64,000 nt of DNA from Candidatus Anaerobutyricum avicola (GTDB lineage: Bacteria; Bacillota; Clostridia; Lachnospirales; Lachnospiraceae): contig DXGQ01000031.1 of the NCBI GenBank assembly GCA_019113845.1, forward strand, positions 31,951 to 95,950, given 5' to 3'. Both the position numbers and the translations under genes were made by a program. Position 1 is the first letter of the stretch. Each line of letters begins with the position of its first letter. The notes beneath the pieces were generated by a model that had not been told where the DNA came from, did not search any database, and was given only the letters and a program-made list of their open reading frames with translations. Positions 18,580 to 27,108 of this stretch are shown piece by piece.

Positions 18580-19302
18580 ATGAAAAGAAATGCACTTTTG
18601 GATTACAACAGACTGCCGATGGAAAAGGCATATAATGTGCGGGAGCTGGGAGGTTATGCCGCCAGAGGCGGCTCTGTGACAAAGTATCATCAGTTCCTCC
18701 GCACTGACAATCTGACAGATATCACGGAGGAAGATAAGAACTTTTTGCTTGCCTACGGGCTGCAGGCGGTGATCGATCTGCGGGGAAGAGAGGAAACGCT
18801 CATCTATCCGAATCCTTTTCGGGAACATCCGATGGTATCGTATATCAATCTGCCGTTTATCACGGATTCCGTCCTTGATATGCGCGCGGTAAAGGAGAAG
18901 GAATTTCAGCCGGCGGAGTTTTACATCAACCTGGTAGAATACAAAGAGATGGTGGCAAGGCTGTTCCGGTTTATCCTGGAACATGTGGACGGATGTGTGC
19001 TCTTCCACTGCCAGGCCGGGAAGGACCGGACGGGGATACTCGCCATGCTTCTTCTCGGTATCTGCGATGTGTCCAAAGAGGATATCATCGCCAATTATCA
19101 GGTATCGCATACATATCTCAAAGACCATGTGGAACTTCGGATTCATGATGGACTGGAAGAACTGGAGTATTCCAGACCGGAGTGGATCGAGGCGGCATAT
19201 GAGCATATCATGACGGAGTACGGCAGTTTTCGGAAGTATCTTCTGGCGGCAGGATTGAAAAAGAAAGAGATTCGAAGAATCCGCAGAAAGCTGGTCCTTT
19301 AG
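18580..19302 (+). CDS. Tyrosine-protein phosphatase (Tyr_phosphatase_3 family)
   Basis: About 240 residues from the ATG at 18580 (GGGGAG about 10 bp upstream); in-frame starts at 18532 and 18541 would add poorly conserved residues. Family marks are YNVRELGGY near the start, the AVIDLRG block and the P-loop HCQAGKDRTG with the CX5R catalytic cysteine and arginine. Bacterial homologues remove phosphate from tyrosine or from small phospho-compounds. The true substrate cannot be read from the sequence. Confidence 0.85.
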   Translation: MKRNALLDYNRLPMEKAYNVRELGGYAARGGSVTKYHQFLRTDNLTDITEEDKNFLLAYGLQAVIDLRGREETLIYPNPFREHPMVSYINLPFITDSVLDMRAVKEKEFQPAEFYINLVEYKEMVARLFRFILEHVDGCVLFHCQAGKDRTGILAMLLLGICDVSKEDIIANYQVSHTYLKDHVELRIHDGLEELEYSRPEWIEAAYEHIMTEYGSFRKYLLAAGLKKKEIRRIRRKLVL

Positions 19303-19315
19303 GAGGCTTTTTTCC

Positions 19316-19343
19316 TTGACAAAAGGGAAGGATATTATAAAAT
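19316..19343 (+). promoter_or_regulatory. sigma-A promoter of rsmD-coaD
   Basis: TTGACA (19316-19321) and TAAAAT (19338-19343), 16 bp apart. Confidence 0.65.
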
Positions 19344-19400
19344 AAAAGTAATGCTTATACAATTTGCACAATTATAAAAAGAGACAGGAAGAGGGATGTT

Positions 19401-19970
19401 ATGAGAGTGATCGCCGGCACAGCGAAGCATTTAAAACTGAAGACCATGGAAGGGATGAATACCCGGCCGACGACGGACCGTATCAAGGAGACCCTCTTTA
19501 ATATGCTCTCTTTTCATGTGGAGGGCAGCCGGTTTCTGGATCTGTTTGGCGGCAGCGGCGGTATTGGTATCGAGGCGCTGAGCCGGGGAGCCGACGAGGT
19601 GGTCTTTGTGGAACATAACAGAAAGGCGGCCTCCTGTATCCGGGAGAATCTGGCACATACCCATCTGGAAGATCGGGCGGTGCTTCTCTGTGAGGATGTC
19701 ATGCAGGCGCTTCGGCGGCTGGACAAAAAAGGAGAGTCCTTTTCTTTTATTTTCATGGATCCCCCTTACGGAAAGCTTCTGGAAAAAAAGGTTCTGCTCT
19801 TTCTTGCGGAGTCGTCCCTCTGCGGACCGGAGACAACGATCATCGTGGAGGCGGATCTGCACACGGATTTTTCCTATCTGAAAGGGACGAAGCTGTCCAT
19901 TTTCCGGGAGAAAAGATATAAGACGAATCAGCACATTTTCATCAGACAAAATGAGACTGATGATGTATAA
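19401..19970 (+). CDS. rsmD: 16S rRNA (guanine(966)-N(2))-methyltransferase
   Basis: 189 residues. It starts MRVIAGTAK, has TRPTTDRIKETLFNML, the S-adenosylmethionine loop LDLFGGSGGIGIEAL and the catalytic MDPPYGK motif of N2-guanine methyltransferases. RsmD methylates G966 of 16S rRNA on the small subunit. coaD follows as in most Firmicutes. Confidence 0.95.
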   Translation: MRVIAGTAKHLKLKTMEGMNTRPTTDRIKETLFNMLSFHVEGSRFLDLFGGSGGIGIEALSRGADEVVFVEHNRKAASCIRENLAHTHLEDRAVLLCEDVMQALRRLDKKGESFSFIFMDPPYGKLLEKKVLLFLAESSLCGPETTIIVEADLHTDFSYLKGTKLSIFREKRYKTNQHIFIRQNETDDV

Positions 19971-20057
19971 TAAATCGTTCTGCGGGAAGCAGAACTGTCC
20001 GGAGAGCGGCAGTGTGCCGGTACCGGATGAGAATACGAGAGAAAGGTAAGAAAACAT

Positions 20058-20546
20058 ATGGCGACAGCAGTATATCCGGGAAGTTTTGACCCGATCACAT
20101 ACGGACATCTTGATATTATCCGGAGAGCGGCAGAAGTATTTGACAAGGTGATCGTCGGGGTACTCAAAAACCAGACAAAGACACCTCTTTTTGATTTTGA
20201 CGAGAGAGTGGAGATGATCCGGGAGGTTGTGAAAGAGTTTCCCAATGTGGAGGTGGTATCCTTCCATGGATTATTGATCGAGTTTACAAAAAAAATGAAC
20301 GCGGATGTGATCGTCCGCGGAATACGGGCAGTTTCGGATTTTGAGTATGAGCTTATGATGGCGCAGACCAACAAACAGCTCAATCCTGAGGTGGAGACGA
20401 TGTTTTTTGCGACCAGCGCAAAATATTCTTTTTTAAGCTCCAGCACAGTGCGGGAGCTGGCTATGTTTGACGGAGATATCACCCCGTTTGTGCCGGACTG
20501 TGTAAGAGAGAGGATCAATGCGAAGATTCAGGCGAACCGAGCCTGA
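20058..20546 (+). CDS. coaD: Phosphopantetheine adenylyltransferase
   Basis: 162 residues, full length. The nucleotidyltransferase motif YPGSFDPITYGHLDI and the C-terminal SSSTVRELAMFDGD are present. CoaD transfers AMP to 4'-phosphopantetheine in coenzyme A synthesis. It shares a transcript with rsmD. Confidence 0.97.
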   Translation: MATAVYPGSFDPITYGHLDIIRRAAEVFDKVIVGVLKNQTKTPLFDFDERVEMIREVVKEFPNVEVVSFHGLLIEFTKKMNADVIVRGIRAVSDFEYELMMAQTNKQLNPEVETMFFATSAKYSFLSSSTVRELAMFDGDITPFVPDCVRERINAKIQANRA

Positions 20547-20597
20547 ATGTGAGTGCCATAAAATGCGAAAAGCGGCAGGATGCAGGAGGAAAAACAG

Positions 20598-21209
20598 ATG
20601 AATATAGACCAGTTGATTGATGAGATGGAAGTATATATTGATAACTGCAAGACAACAGGGATGCTGAGCGGCGGCAGCATGATCAAGGTGAATCGGGAAG
20701 AACTCCTGGCGATGCTGGATGAGCTGCGGGCGCAGCTTCCGAGAGAGCTGGCGGAGAGCCGTCAGATCATTGAGACAAGAGAGTCCATCATCACAGATGC
20801 CAGAGCGAAGGCGGAGCGGATCGTGCAGGATGCCGCCAGAGAGGCCGGCGTTATGATCGACGATAATGAGATCGTGGCTCTCGCCAACATGCGCGCGGAG
20901 GAACTCGTCAATGATGCGCAGGCACAGGCGGATGATATCGTAGGACGTGCCAGGGAGAATTCCAGAACCCTGCAGACCGGCGCGCTTCAATACACACAGA
21001 ATATGTTAAGCGGCCTGGAATACATGTACAGCAGCATTATTGACCAGGAAAAGCAGTACTTTGAGTCAGTCATCGCAAAGCTCAGAGAGGAACATCGCCA
21101 GATCGTGGAGGATAAGCATGAGATCGACCTTCAGCTTGGCAGCGGCGCGCGCAGCGCCAGAAGTAAGGAAGACTTTGAGCGGAAAGAGGAGGAGACACAG
21201 GAAAATTAG
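20598..21209 (+). CDS. Coiled-coil protein of the ATPase subunit B/H-like family
   Basis: 203 residues from the ATG at 20598 (AGGAGGA seven bases upstream). Nearly all helical with long coiled coils (ELAESRQIIETRESIIT, AKAERIVQDAAREAG). It resembles the DivIVA- or F0-b-like proteins that follow coaD in many Lachnospiraceae and are often annotated as vacuolar ATPase subunit H-like. No ATP synthase genes are nearby, so a role in the ATP synthase is not supported. Function unknown. Confidence 0.65.
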   Translation: MNIDQLIDEMEVYIDNCKTTGMLSGGSMIKVNREELLAMLDELRAQLPRELAESRQIIETRESIITDARAKAERIVQDAAREAGVMIDDNEIVALANMRAEELVNDAQAQADDIVGRARENSRTLQTGALQYTQNMLSGLEYMYSSIIDQEKQYFESVIAKLREEHRQIVEDKHEIDLQLGSGARSARSKEDFERKEEETQEN

Positions 21210-21296
21210 TGTGCTGACCTGCTCCCGTCCACATAATGACTTGCCGGTCTTTCCGTCAGCGGTGTTGTCATTGAACGGTGCGGCGCTCACCGGACT

Positions 21297-22268
21297 TTAT
21301 CCGGGTACATTTTCTGCCAGAAGAAAAAAGAGCAGGGAGGACAGAAAAGCGCATTTTCCTTTGATAAAGAGATATCGCCTCATGGAAAAGTCGCTTGAGA
21401 AGGTCGTGCTGTAGACCTGAGCCATCGTGCACAGACCACCGAGGGAGACGGCGGCAGCCATGACGGCGCCCCGAACCGTGCCGGAGAGCGCAGACATTTC
21501 GGAGAGCCAGGCGATTCCGGTGGTGATCTCCAGATTAGAGAGGACAATCTGCGCAGCCGTATGGTGAAGAAGCGGCTCGTGGAGAGTAAGTCCGAAAAGA
21601 ATAGAAAAAAGCATCATATAGATTCCGATGGTAAATATGATCTCCAGAGAAGACAGCCATATATCCCTCAGCGAAGAGGGGCGGGCTGTCTTTGGCATTT
21701 CTGTGAGAGCGGCTTTGCGCCCTGTGACAGCGTGACGATATTTTTTGTTCTCTGTATGGTCTGCGGTTTTCCGGAGGACCCCGGGAAAGCAGACGAAAAG
21801 AGGCAGATAGAGACTCAGGACAAAGAGGATCCAGGTGATACCGTGATAGCCGGTCAGAGGGTGGACGTACCCCAGAAGAAACATGGGACTTATGAAAGAG
21901 CACAGAGGGAGAAGTTCTTCTGCCGCCCGTTTTGGAAGGATTCCTTCTTTATAATAATGCTGGACAAAGATCGCACCGACAGGGAAACCGGAGGAAAGTC
22001 CGAGAAGCAGCACGGTGATGCACAGCGCCGCCTGCCGGTGAGAAGGCAGAGCCCTGCCGGCTACGCTGTAAAAGAGCTGTGGGATATCATAATAGATCCA
22101 GAACTTGGACAGGATAATGAAAGGGAGAAGAACCGGCAGTACAGAGCAGGCCCAGGAAGACAGCCCGGCTTTGGCATAGGCAAGAATCATGGAAGAATGT
22201 GTCAGAAGAAAAAAGAAAGCCAGAAGGCACGCAGCCTGGCAGATTCGAAGAAAAAGGGAATGTTTCAT
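21297..22268 (-). CDS. ylbJ: Sporulation integral membrane protein YlbJ
   Basis: 323 residues, multi-spanning. The nucleoside-recognition (Gate) family loop GLSSGFPVGA lies at about 95-104 and SFISPMFLLG follows. In Bacillus ylbJ is made in the mother cell and is needed for normal cortex and engulfed-spore maturation; it also sits near rsmD-coaD there, as here. The gene is convergent with the coaD operon; only about 90 bp separate them and no strong terminator is evident. Confidence 0.88.
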   Translation of the reverse strand: MKHSLFLRICQAACLLAFFFLLTHSSMILAYAKAGLSSWACSVLPVLLPFIILSKFWIYYDIPQLFYSVAGRALPSHRQAALCITVLLLGLSSGFPVGAIFVQHYYKEGILPKRAAEELLPLCSFISPMFLLGYVHPLTGYHGITWILFVLSLYLPLFVCFPGVLRKTADHTENKKYRHAVTGRKAALTEMPKTARPSSLRDIWLSSLEIIFTIGIYMMLFSILFGLTLHEPLLHHTAAQIVLSNLEITTGIAWLSEMSALSGTVRGAVMAAAVSLGGLCTMAQVYSTTFSSDFSMRRYLFIKGKCAFLSSLLFFLLAENVPG

Positions 22269-22334
22269 GGCGTCTTCCTGTGGCAGCTTTGTGTATGTAT
22301 ATGCTTTCTGACGGAAGAATATGAGAACTTTGCC

Positions 22335-22372
22335 TTGACGGAAATGCTTTAATACGGTAAACTGATATCAGT
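22335..22372 (+). promoter_or_regulatory. Promoter of trpB2 with a 12-bp palindrome at the start site
   Basis: TTGACG (22335-22340) and TAAACT (22358-22363) are 17 bp apart. ACTGATATCAGT (22361-22372) is a perfect palindrome overlapping the -10 box and start point, a typical repressor position. Confidence 0.5.
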
Positions 22373-22441
22373 ATAAAAACTATTATATTATATAACTTTC
22401 TCTGTCCGGTCAGGACAGAGAGATAGAAGAAGGAGAAACCA

Positions 22442-23821
22442 ATGAGCAGAGAGATTCCATACAAGATTTATCTGGAAGAAAATGAGATGCCAAAACAGTG
22501 GTATAACGTCCGCGCGGATATGAAAAAGAAACCAGCGCCCCTGTTAAATCCGGCGACTGGAAAGCCGATGACGGCAGAAGAGCTGGGCGTGGTATTTTGT
22601 GACGAGCTGGTACAGCAGGAGCTGGACGATACGACGGCATACATCGATATCCCGCAGGAGATCCGTGATTTCTATAAAATGTATCGTCCGTCACCGCTGG
22701 TGCGGGCATATTGCCTGGAGAAGAAACTGGATACTCCGGCAAAGATCTACTATAAGTTTGAAGGAAATAATACGAGCGGGAGCCACAAGCTGAATTCCGC
22801 CATCGCGCAGGCTTACTACGCGAAAAAACAGGGACTTAAGGGCGTGACAACGGAGACAGGCGCCGGTCAGTGGGGAACGGCCCTTTCCATGGCATGCGCT
22901 TATCTTGATCTAGACTGCAAGGTTTACATGGTAAAGGTCTCCTATGAACAGAAACCGTTCCGCAGAGAGGTAATGCGCACGTACGGCGCCAGTGTGACGC
23001 CATCCCCGTCCACGACCACAGAAGTCGGAAAACGGATTCTGGAAGCTCATCCGGGCACCACAGGAAGCCTGGGCTGTGCTATTTCCGAGGCGGTAGAGGT
23101 AGCGACGACCAACGAAGGTTACCGTTACGTGCTGGGCAGCGTATTAAATCAGGTGCTTCTGCATCAGTCCATTATCGGTCTGGAGTCGAAGACTGCCATG
23201 GACAAATACGGGATCAAGCCGGATATGATCATCGGTTGCGCCGGCGGCGGCTCCAATCTGGGCGGATTGGTCTCTCCGTTCATGGGAGAAAAGCTCCGCG
23301 GAGAGGCAGATTATGAATTTATCGCTGTAGAGCCGGCTTCCTGTCCGAGTTTTACCCGCGGCAGATACCTCTATGACTTCTGTGATACCGGTATGATCTG
23401 TCCGCTCGCAAAAATGTACACTCTGGGCAGCGGCTTTATCCCGTCCGCAAACCATGCCGGCGGTCTTCGTTTCCACGGTATGAGCTCCACCCTGTCCGAA
23501 CTGTACGACCAGGGACTGATGAGCGCACGCGCGGTAGAGCAGACAGAAGTTTTCGCCGCCGCAGAAGAATTTGCCCGCGTGGAAGGCATCCTTCCTGCGC
23601 CGGAGAGCAGCCACGCCATCAAAGTTGCCATTGATGAAGCGCTCAAATGCAAGGAGACCGGCGAGGAGAAGACAATTCTTTTCGGTCTGACCGGTACCGG
23701 ATACTTTGACATGACTGCCTACCAGAAATTTAACGATGGAGAGATGACAGACTACATCCCGACAGATGAAGACCTGGAGGCAGGCTTTGCAGGTATTCCG
23801 AAGATTCCGGGGATTCAGTAG
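22442..23821 (+). CDS. trpB: TrpB2-type tryptophan synthase beta chain
   Basis: 459 residues, longer than TrpB1 (about 400), as expected of the TrpB2 class. The PLP lysine is K116 in TSGSHKLNSA, ETGAGQWGTALS binds the substrate carboxylate, and CAGGGSNLGG holds the PLP phosphate. It joins indole and L-serine to make tryptophan. No trpA or other trp gene is adjacent, so it may salvage indole rather than complete the full pathway; that is an inference from context. Confidence 0.92.
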   Translation: MSREIPYKIYLEENEMPKQWYNVRADMKKKPAPLLNPATGKPMTAEELGVVFCDELVQQELDDTTAYIDIPQEIRDFYKMYRPSPLVRAYCLEKKLDTPAKIYYKFEGNNTSGSHKLNSAIAQAYYAKKQGLKGVTTETGAGQWGTALSMACAYLDLDCKVYMVKVSYEQKPFRREVMRTYGASVTPSPSTTTEVGKRILEAHPGTTGSLGCAISEAVEVATTNEGYRYVLGSVLNQVLLHQSIIGLESKTAMDKYGIKPDMIIGCAGGGSNLGGLVSPFMGEKLRGEADYEFIAVEPASCPSFTRGRYLYDFCDTGMICPLAKMYTLGSGFIPSANHAGGLRFHGMSSTLSELYDQGLMSARAVEQTEVFAAAEEFARVEGILPAPESSHAIKVAIDEALKCKETGEEKTILFGLTGTGYFDMTAYQKFNDGEMTDYIPTDEDLEAGFAGIPKIPGIQ

Positions 23822-23850
23822 AATCCCCTTTGGGAATCAAGAAAAATTAC

Positions 23851-23879
23851 TTGACAAAGAAAAATCACCTGTGTATAAT
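23851..23879 (+). promoter_or_regulatory. Consensus promoter of yceD-rpmF
   Basis: TTGACA (23851-23856) and TATAAT (23874-23879), 17-bp spacing. Confidence 0.88.
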
Positions 23880-23913
23880 ACCAAGAGTATGAGTACGAAA
23901 GGTTGCTGATATT

Positions 23914-24435
23914 ATGACTATTAATATATCGGAAATCTTGGCTAATCCATCTGTGGTCAGAGAGTTCAGTGTGGAGCCGTCATTTGATGCTCTTGATTTG
24001 AGACAGGGATGTTATCCGGTCAGCCGGAAAGAACCCTTTACTCTGACGGTATCAAAAGAGGCGGATAAACTTCACATTGTCGGAGAGACGGAGATTCATC
24101 TTCTGATACCCTGTGACCGATGTCTGGATGAGGTGGATACAGCCTTTCCTATTCGGATTGACTACCGCTGGAATCCTGATCAGGAGGCAGATGGTGCGGA
24201 AGACGTAGATGAAGTTACTTTCATGGACGGATGTATACTGGATGTAGACAAGCTTATCTCTGACGAGATTGTGGTTGCACTCCCTACAAAGGTTCTGTGT
24301 AAAGAAGATTGTAAAGGATTGTGCAGTGTCTGTGGTCAGAATCTGAACCATGGTACCTGTAACTGTGACCGCCATGTCGGCGATCCCCGTATGGCAGCGA
24401 TCCAGGATATCTTCCGAAGCTTTAATCAACAATAA
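23914..24435 (+). CDS. yceD: YceD family (DUF177) protein
   Basis: 173 residues. The DUF177 core has CDRCL in the middle and a second cysteine group (CKEDCKGLCSVCGQNLN) near the C-terminus. Homologues affect 23S rRNA accumulation and nearly always precede rpmF, as here (about 70 bp apart). The exact biochemical role is not settled. Confidence 0.92.
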   Translation: MTINISEILANPSVVREFSVEPSFDALDLRQGCYPVSRKEPFTLTVSKEADKLHIVGETEIHLLIPCDRCLDEVDTAFPIRIDYRWNPDQEADGAEDVDEVTFMDGCILDVDKLISDEIVVALPTKVLCKEDCKGLCSVCGQNLNHGTCNCDRHVGDPRMAAIQDIFRSFNQQ

Positions 24436-24503
24436 GGAATATATATCCAAATGTGTATACGTTTCTGCGTCTGTAATGATATTGTACAAGAGGAGGTGTG
24501 ACC

Positions 24504-24683
24504 ATGTCTATTTGTCCAAAGAATAAATCTTCCAAAGGAAGAAGAGACCGCCGTAGAGCAAACTGGAAAATGTCTGCGCCTACACTGGTTAAGTGCAGCA
24601 AATGTGGAGCATTAACAATGCCTCATAGAGTATGTAAAGCATGCGGCAGCTATAATAAAAAAGAAATTATTTCTGCTAACTAA
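24504..24683 (+). CDS. rpmF: Large-subunit ribosomal protein bL32
   Basis: 59 residues from the ATG at 24504, with AGGAGGTG upstream; a GTG at 24498 lies inside that ribosome site. It has the lysine/arginine-rich N-terminus KNKSSKGRRDRRRANWK and the zinc-ribbon pairs CSKC and CKAC, so it is the zinc-binding form. Confidence 0.97.
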   Translation: MSICPKNKSSKGRRDRRRANWKMSAPTLVKCSKCGALTMPHRVCKACGSYNKKEIISAN

Positions 24684-24986
24684 TCGTCTCAGAGCGTATG
24701 GATAAGCCATATTTTAGATTCATGATTATGAATGTGTTATGAGTTTAGCCCATTTTTAGTCCAAACGAGGGCTATGGCTTTATGACTGAGAGGATGGCTA
24801 TATGATATGATAGTCGTAGGGATAGGTGATTACCTGTCCCTATTTTTAATTTCAAAGAAAAACAGGACGTTTCATGAACCTTCTGAGATTGCCATACGAA
24901 GATTGCATTGCCCCACAAACCGTCTCTGTGTTATAATTTTTTTGATATAATTTGTAAAATAGCAGAAAGAAAAGAGGAGGTTGCCC
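24684..24986 (+). terminator. Gene-free stretch with terminator of yceD-rpmF
   Basis: The terminator is AGGGATAGG (24818-24826) pairing with CCTGTCCCT (24833-24841) with one mismatch, followed by ATTTTTAA. Upstream, AAGCCATA (24704-24711) can pair with TATGGCTT (24773-24780), and TAGCCC (24746-24751) with GGGCTA (24769-24774). No coding frame is supported in the stretch. Confidence 0.7.
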
Positions 24987-25874
24987 ATGAAGCCTTATGT
25001 ATTAAGCTGCTGTTCAGGAGCAGATTTGTCCAGAGAACATTTTGACAGGAGAGAGATCAGATATCTGTATTTCCATTTTGAGGTGGGAGGCATAGAGTAT
25101 CAGGATGATCTGGGAAAATCCATGCCGCCGGAAGAACTGTATCAGAGGATGATCGCGGGAGAGAGCACAAAGACATCACAGGTGAGTATCGGGGAGTATA
25201 CGGAACATTTTGAACGATTTTTAAAAGAAGGACAAGATGTGCTTCACGTGACCCTATCCAGCGGGATATCCGGTACCTTTAATTCTGCCCGTCTTGCCGC
25301 GGAGGATTTGGCGGAGAAGTACCCGGAGCGCAAGATTTATGTGGTGGATTCTCTGGCGGCGTCCAGTGGATACGGGCTTTTCATGGATGCTCTGGCAGAT
25401 CAGAGAGACAGAGGGATGGATATTGACGCGCTGTACCAGTGGGCGGAGGAGCGCAAACGGCATCTGCATCACTGGTTTTTCTCCACAGATCTGACCTTTT
25501 TTATCCGGGGAGGCCGGATATCCAAAACAGCTGGGTTTATCGGAACGATGCTCAACATCTGTCCGCTGATGAATGTCAATCATCTGGGGCAACTCATCCC
25601 GAGAGAGAAGGTTCGCACGAAGAAGAAGGTCATCAAACGGATCGTGGAAAAGATGATACAGCATGCGGAAAATGGAGTGGATTATGACGGAAAATGCTAT
25701 ATCTGTCACTCGCTCTGCATAGAGGACGCAAAGGCAGTGGCGACCCTTGTCAAAGAACGATTTCCGAAACTCGACGGCGATGTGGAGATTTATCCGATCG
25801 GCGCAACGATCGGAAGCCATACAGGCCCAGGTACGGTGGCACTGTTTTTCTGGGGAGATGAGAGAACAGATTAG
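24987..25874 (+). CDS. DegV family fatty-acid-binding protein (FakB-like)
   Basis: 295 residues from the ATG at 24987 (GAGGAGG six bases upstream). DegV marks are KTSQVSIGEY, HVTLSSGISGTFNSA and VVDSLAASSGYG, with GSHTGPGTVALFF at the end. FakB proteins hold a fatty acid while FakA phosphorylates it; acyl-phosphate then enters phospholipid synthesis. fakA (14663) and plsX (next gene) are in the window. Confidence 0.88.
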   Translation: MKPYVLSCCSGADLSREHFDRREIRYLYFHFEVGGIEYQDDLGKSMPPEELYQRMIAGESTKTSQVSIGEYTEHFERFLKEGQDVLHVTLSSGISGTFNSARLAAEDLAEKYPERKIYVVDSLAASSGYGLFMDALADQRDRGMDIDALYQWAEERKRHLHHWFFSTDLTFFIRGGRISKTAGFIGTMLNICPLMNVNHLGQLIPREKVRTKKKVIKRIVEKMIQHAENGVDYDGKCYICHSLCIEDAKAVATLVKERFPKLDGDVEIYPIGATIGSHTGPGTVALFFWGDERTD

Positions 25875-25915
25875 CGCCGTGGCTTTCGCCTGATACGCTC
25901 ATAAAAAAGCGGACA

Positions 25916-25944
25916 TTTACAAAGAATGGAAAATATGCTATCAT
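25916..25944 (+). promoter_or_regulatory. Promoter of plsX-rnc-smc-ftsY
   Basis: TTTACA (25916-25921) and TATCAT (25939-25944), 17-bp spacing. The predicted start is near 25951, directly before the hairpin at 25952-26024. Confidence 0.65.
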
Positions 25945-25951
25945 GTCGGGA

Positions 25952-26024
25952 GGTCTCCGAAAGTTTTATTCCGTAAATAAGCCGGGGTAACTTTCTTATT
26001 TGAGGAATAAAGGTTCCGGAGACC
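25952..26024 (+). promoter_or_regulatory. Large 5' hairpin in the plsX leader
   Basis: Three helices stack: GGTCTCCG (25952-25959) with CGGAGACC (26017-26024), TTTATTCC (25965-25972) with GGAATAAA (26004-26011), and AAATAAG (25975-25981) with CTTATTT (25995-26001). No T run follows, so it is not a terminator. A 5'-end hairpin can protect an mRNA from decay or be a protein site. Confidence 0.55.
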
Positions 26025-26065
26025 GTTCCGTAAAAGCAGAGACAGAGCTTTAGAAAGGAGTTATT

Positions 26066-27100
26066 ATGAATTTCAGTACAGTAATCGCCCTGGACGCCAT
26101 GGGCGGCGATAATGCGCCGGAAGAGATCGTCAAAGGTGCGGTCAATGCGTTAAATGAAAGAAATGATATCAAGATTCGCCTGTACGGTGATAAACCGCGC
26201 GTGGAAGCGGAACTGAAAAAATATACGTATGATTCGGAGCAGGTGGAGATCATCCACACAACAGAAGAGATCAGTTGTGATGAGGCTCCGGCAGCTGCCA
26301 TCAAGAAAAAGAAAGATTCCTCTCTGGTCGTGGCGCTGAAAGCGGTAAAGAGCGGAGAATGTGACGCGATCGTATCTGCCGGAAGCTCAGGGGCCATCCT
26401 GGTGGGCGGTCAGGTGATCGTCGGGAAATGTAAAGGCGTGAAACGTGCGCCGCTTGCGCCGATCGTACCGACGGAAAAGGGAGTTTCCCTTCTGATCGAC
26501 TGCGGCGCCAATGTGGATGCCCGCCCGGAGCATCTCGTGCAGTTTGCCCAGATGGGTTCCATCTATATGGAACATGTGGTGGGGATTCCGAATCCGAAGG
26601 TTGCCATTGTGAATATCGGCGCCGAGGAGGCAAAGGGAAACGCTCTTGTCAAGGAAACTTATCCGCTCTTAAAAGAGTGTCAGGGGATCAACTTTGTGGG
26701 CAGCATTGAGGCGAGAGACATCCCGAAGGGAGATGTGGATGTCATCGTCACAGAAGCATTTGTGGGAAATGTAATCCTGAAGCTGGAGGAAGGTCTGGCG
26801 AAGACGATGATATCGGTAGTCAAAAAAGGTATGATGTCTTCTCTGGCAGGAAAGATTGGCGGTCTTCTGGCAAAACCGTCTTTAAAGAGAACATTGAAAA
26901 CCTTTGATGCTTCTGAACATGGCGGAGCGCCTCTTCTGGGACTGAAGGGCCTTGTGGTGAAGATTCACGGAAGCGCTACGGCCAAGGAGACAAAAAATGC
27001 GATCCTGCAGTGTGTTTCCTTTAAAGAAGCAAGAATCAATGAGAGAATTATGGAGTATCTCGCCCCGGCAAAGGAAGAAGCCGGAGAGAGCGCGAGGTAG
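26066..27100 (+). CDS. plsX: Phosphate acyltransferase PlsX
   Basis: 344 residues. It starts with the diagnostic IALDAMGGDNAPEEIVKGA. PlsX converts acyl-ACP and phosphate to acyl-phosphate, the acyl donor for PlsY. The gene ends 8 bp before rnc. Many Firmicutes have acpP between plsX and rnc; here it is absent from this position. Confidence 0.96.
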   Translation: MNFSTVIALDAMGGDNAPEEIVKGAVNALNERNDIKIRLYGDKPRVEAELKKYTYDSEQVEIIHTTEEISCDEAPAAAIKKKKDSSLVVALKAVKSGECDAIVSAGSSGAILVGGQVIVGKCKGVKRAPLAPIVPTEKGVSLLIDCGANVDARPEHLVQFAQMGSIYMEHVVGIPNPKVAIVNIGAEEAKGNALVKETYPLLKECQGINFVGSIEARDIPKGDVDVIVTEAFVGNVILKLEEGLAKTMISVVKKGMMSSLAGKIGGLLAKPSLKRTLKTFDASEHGGAPLLGLKGLVVKIHGSATAKETKNAILQCVSFKEARINERIMEYLAPAKEEAGESAR

Positions 27101-27108
27101 GGAGGCGT

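Noticed and set aside
23800..23845. GGGGATTC..GAATCCCC hairpin over the trpB stop codon as a terminator
   Set aside because: The stem is real but only TTT follows, interrupted by GGG, so termination is doubtful.
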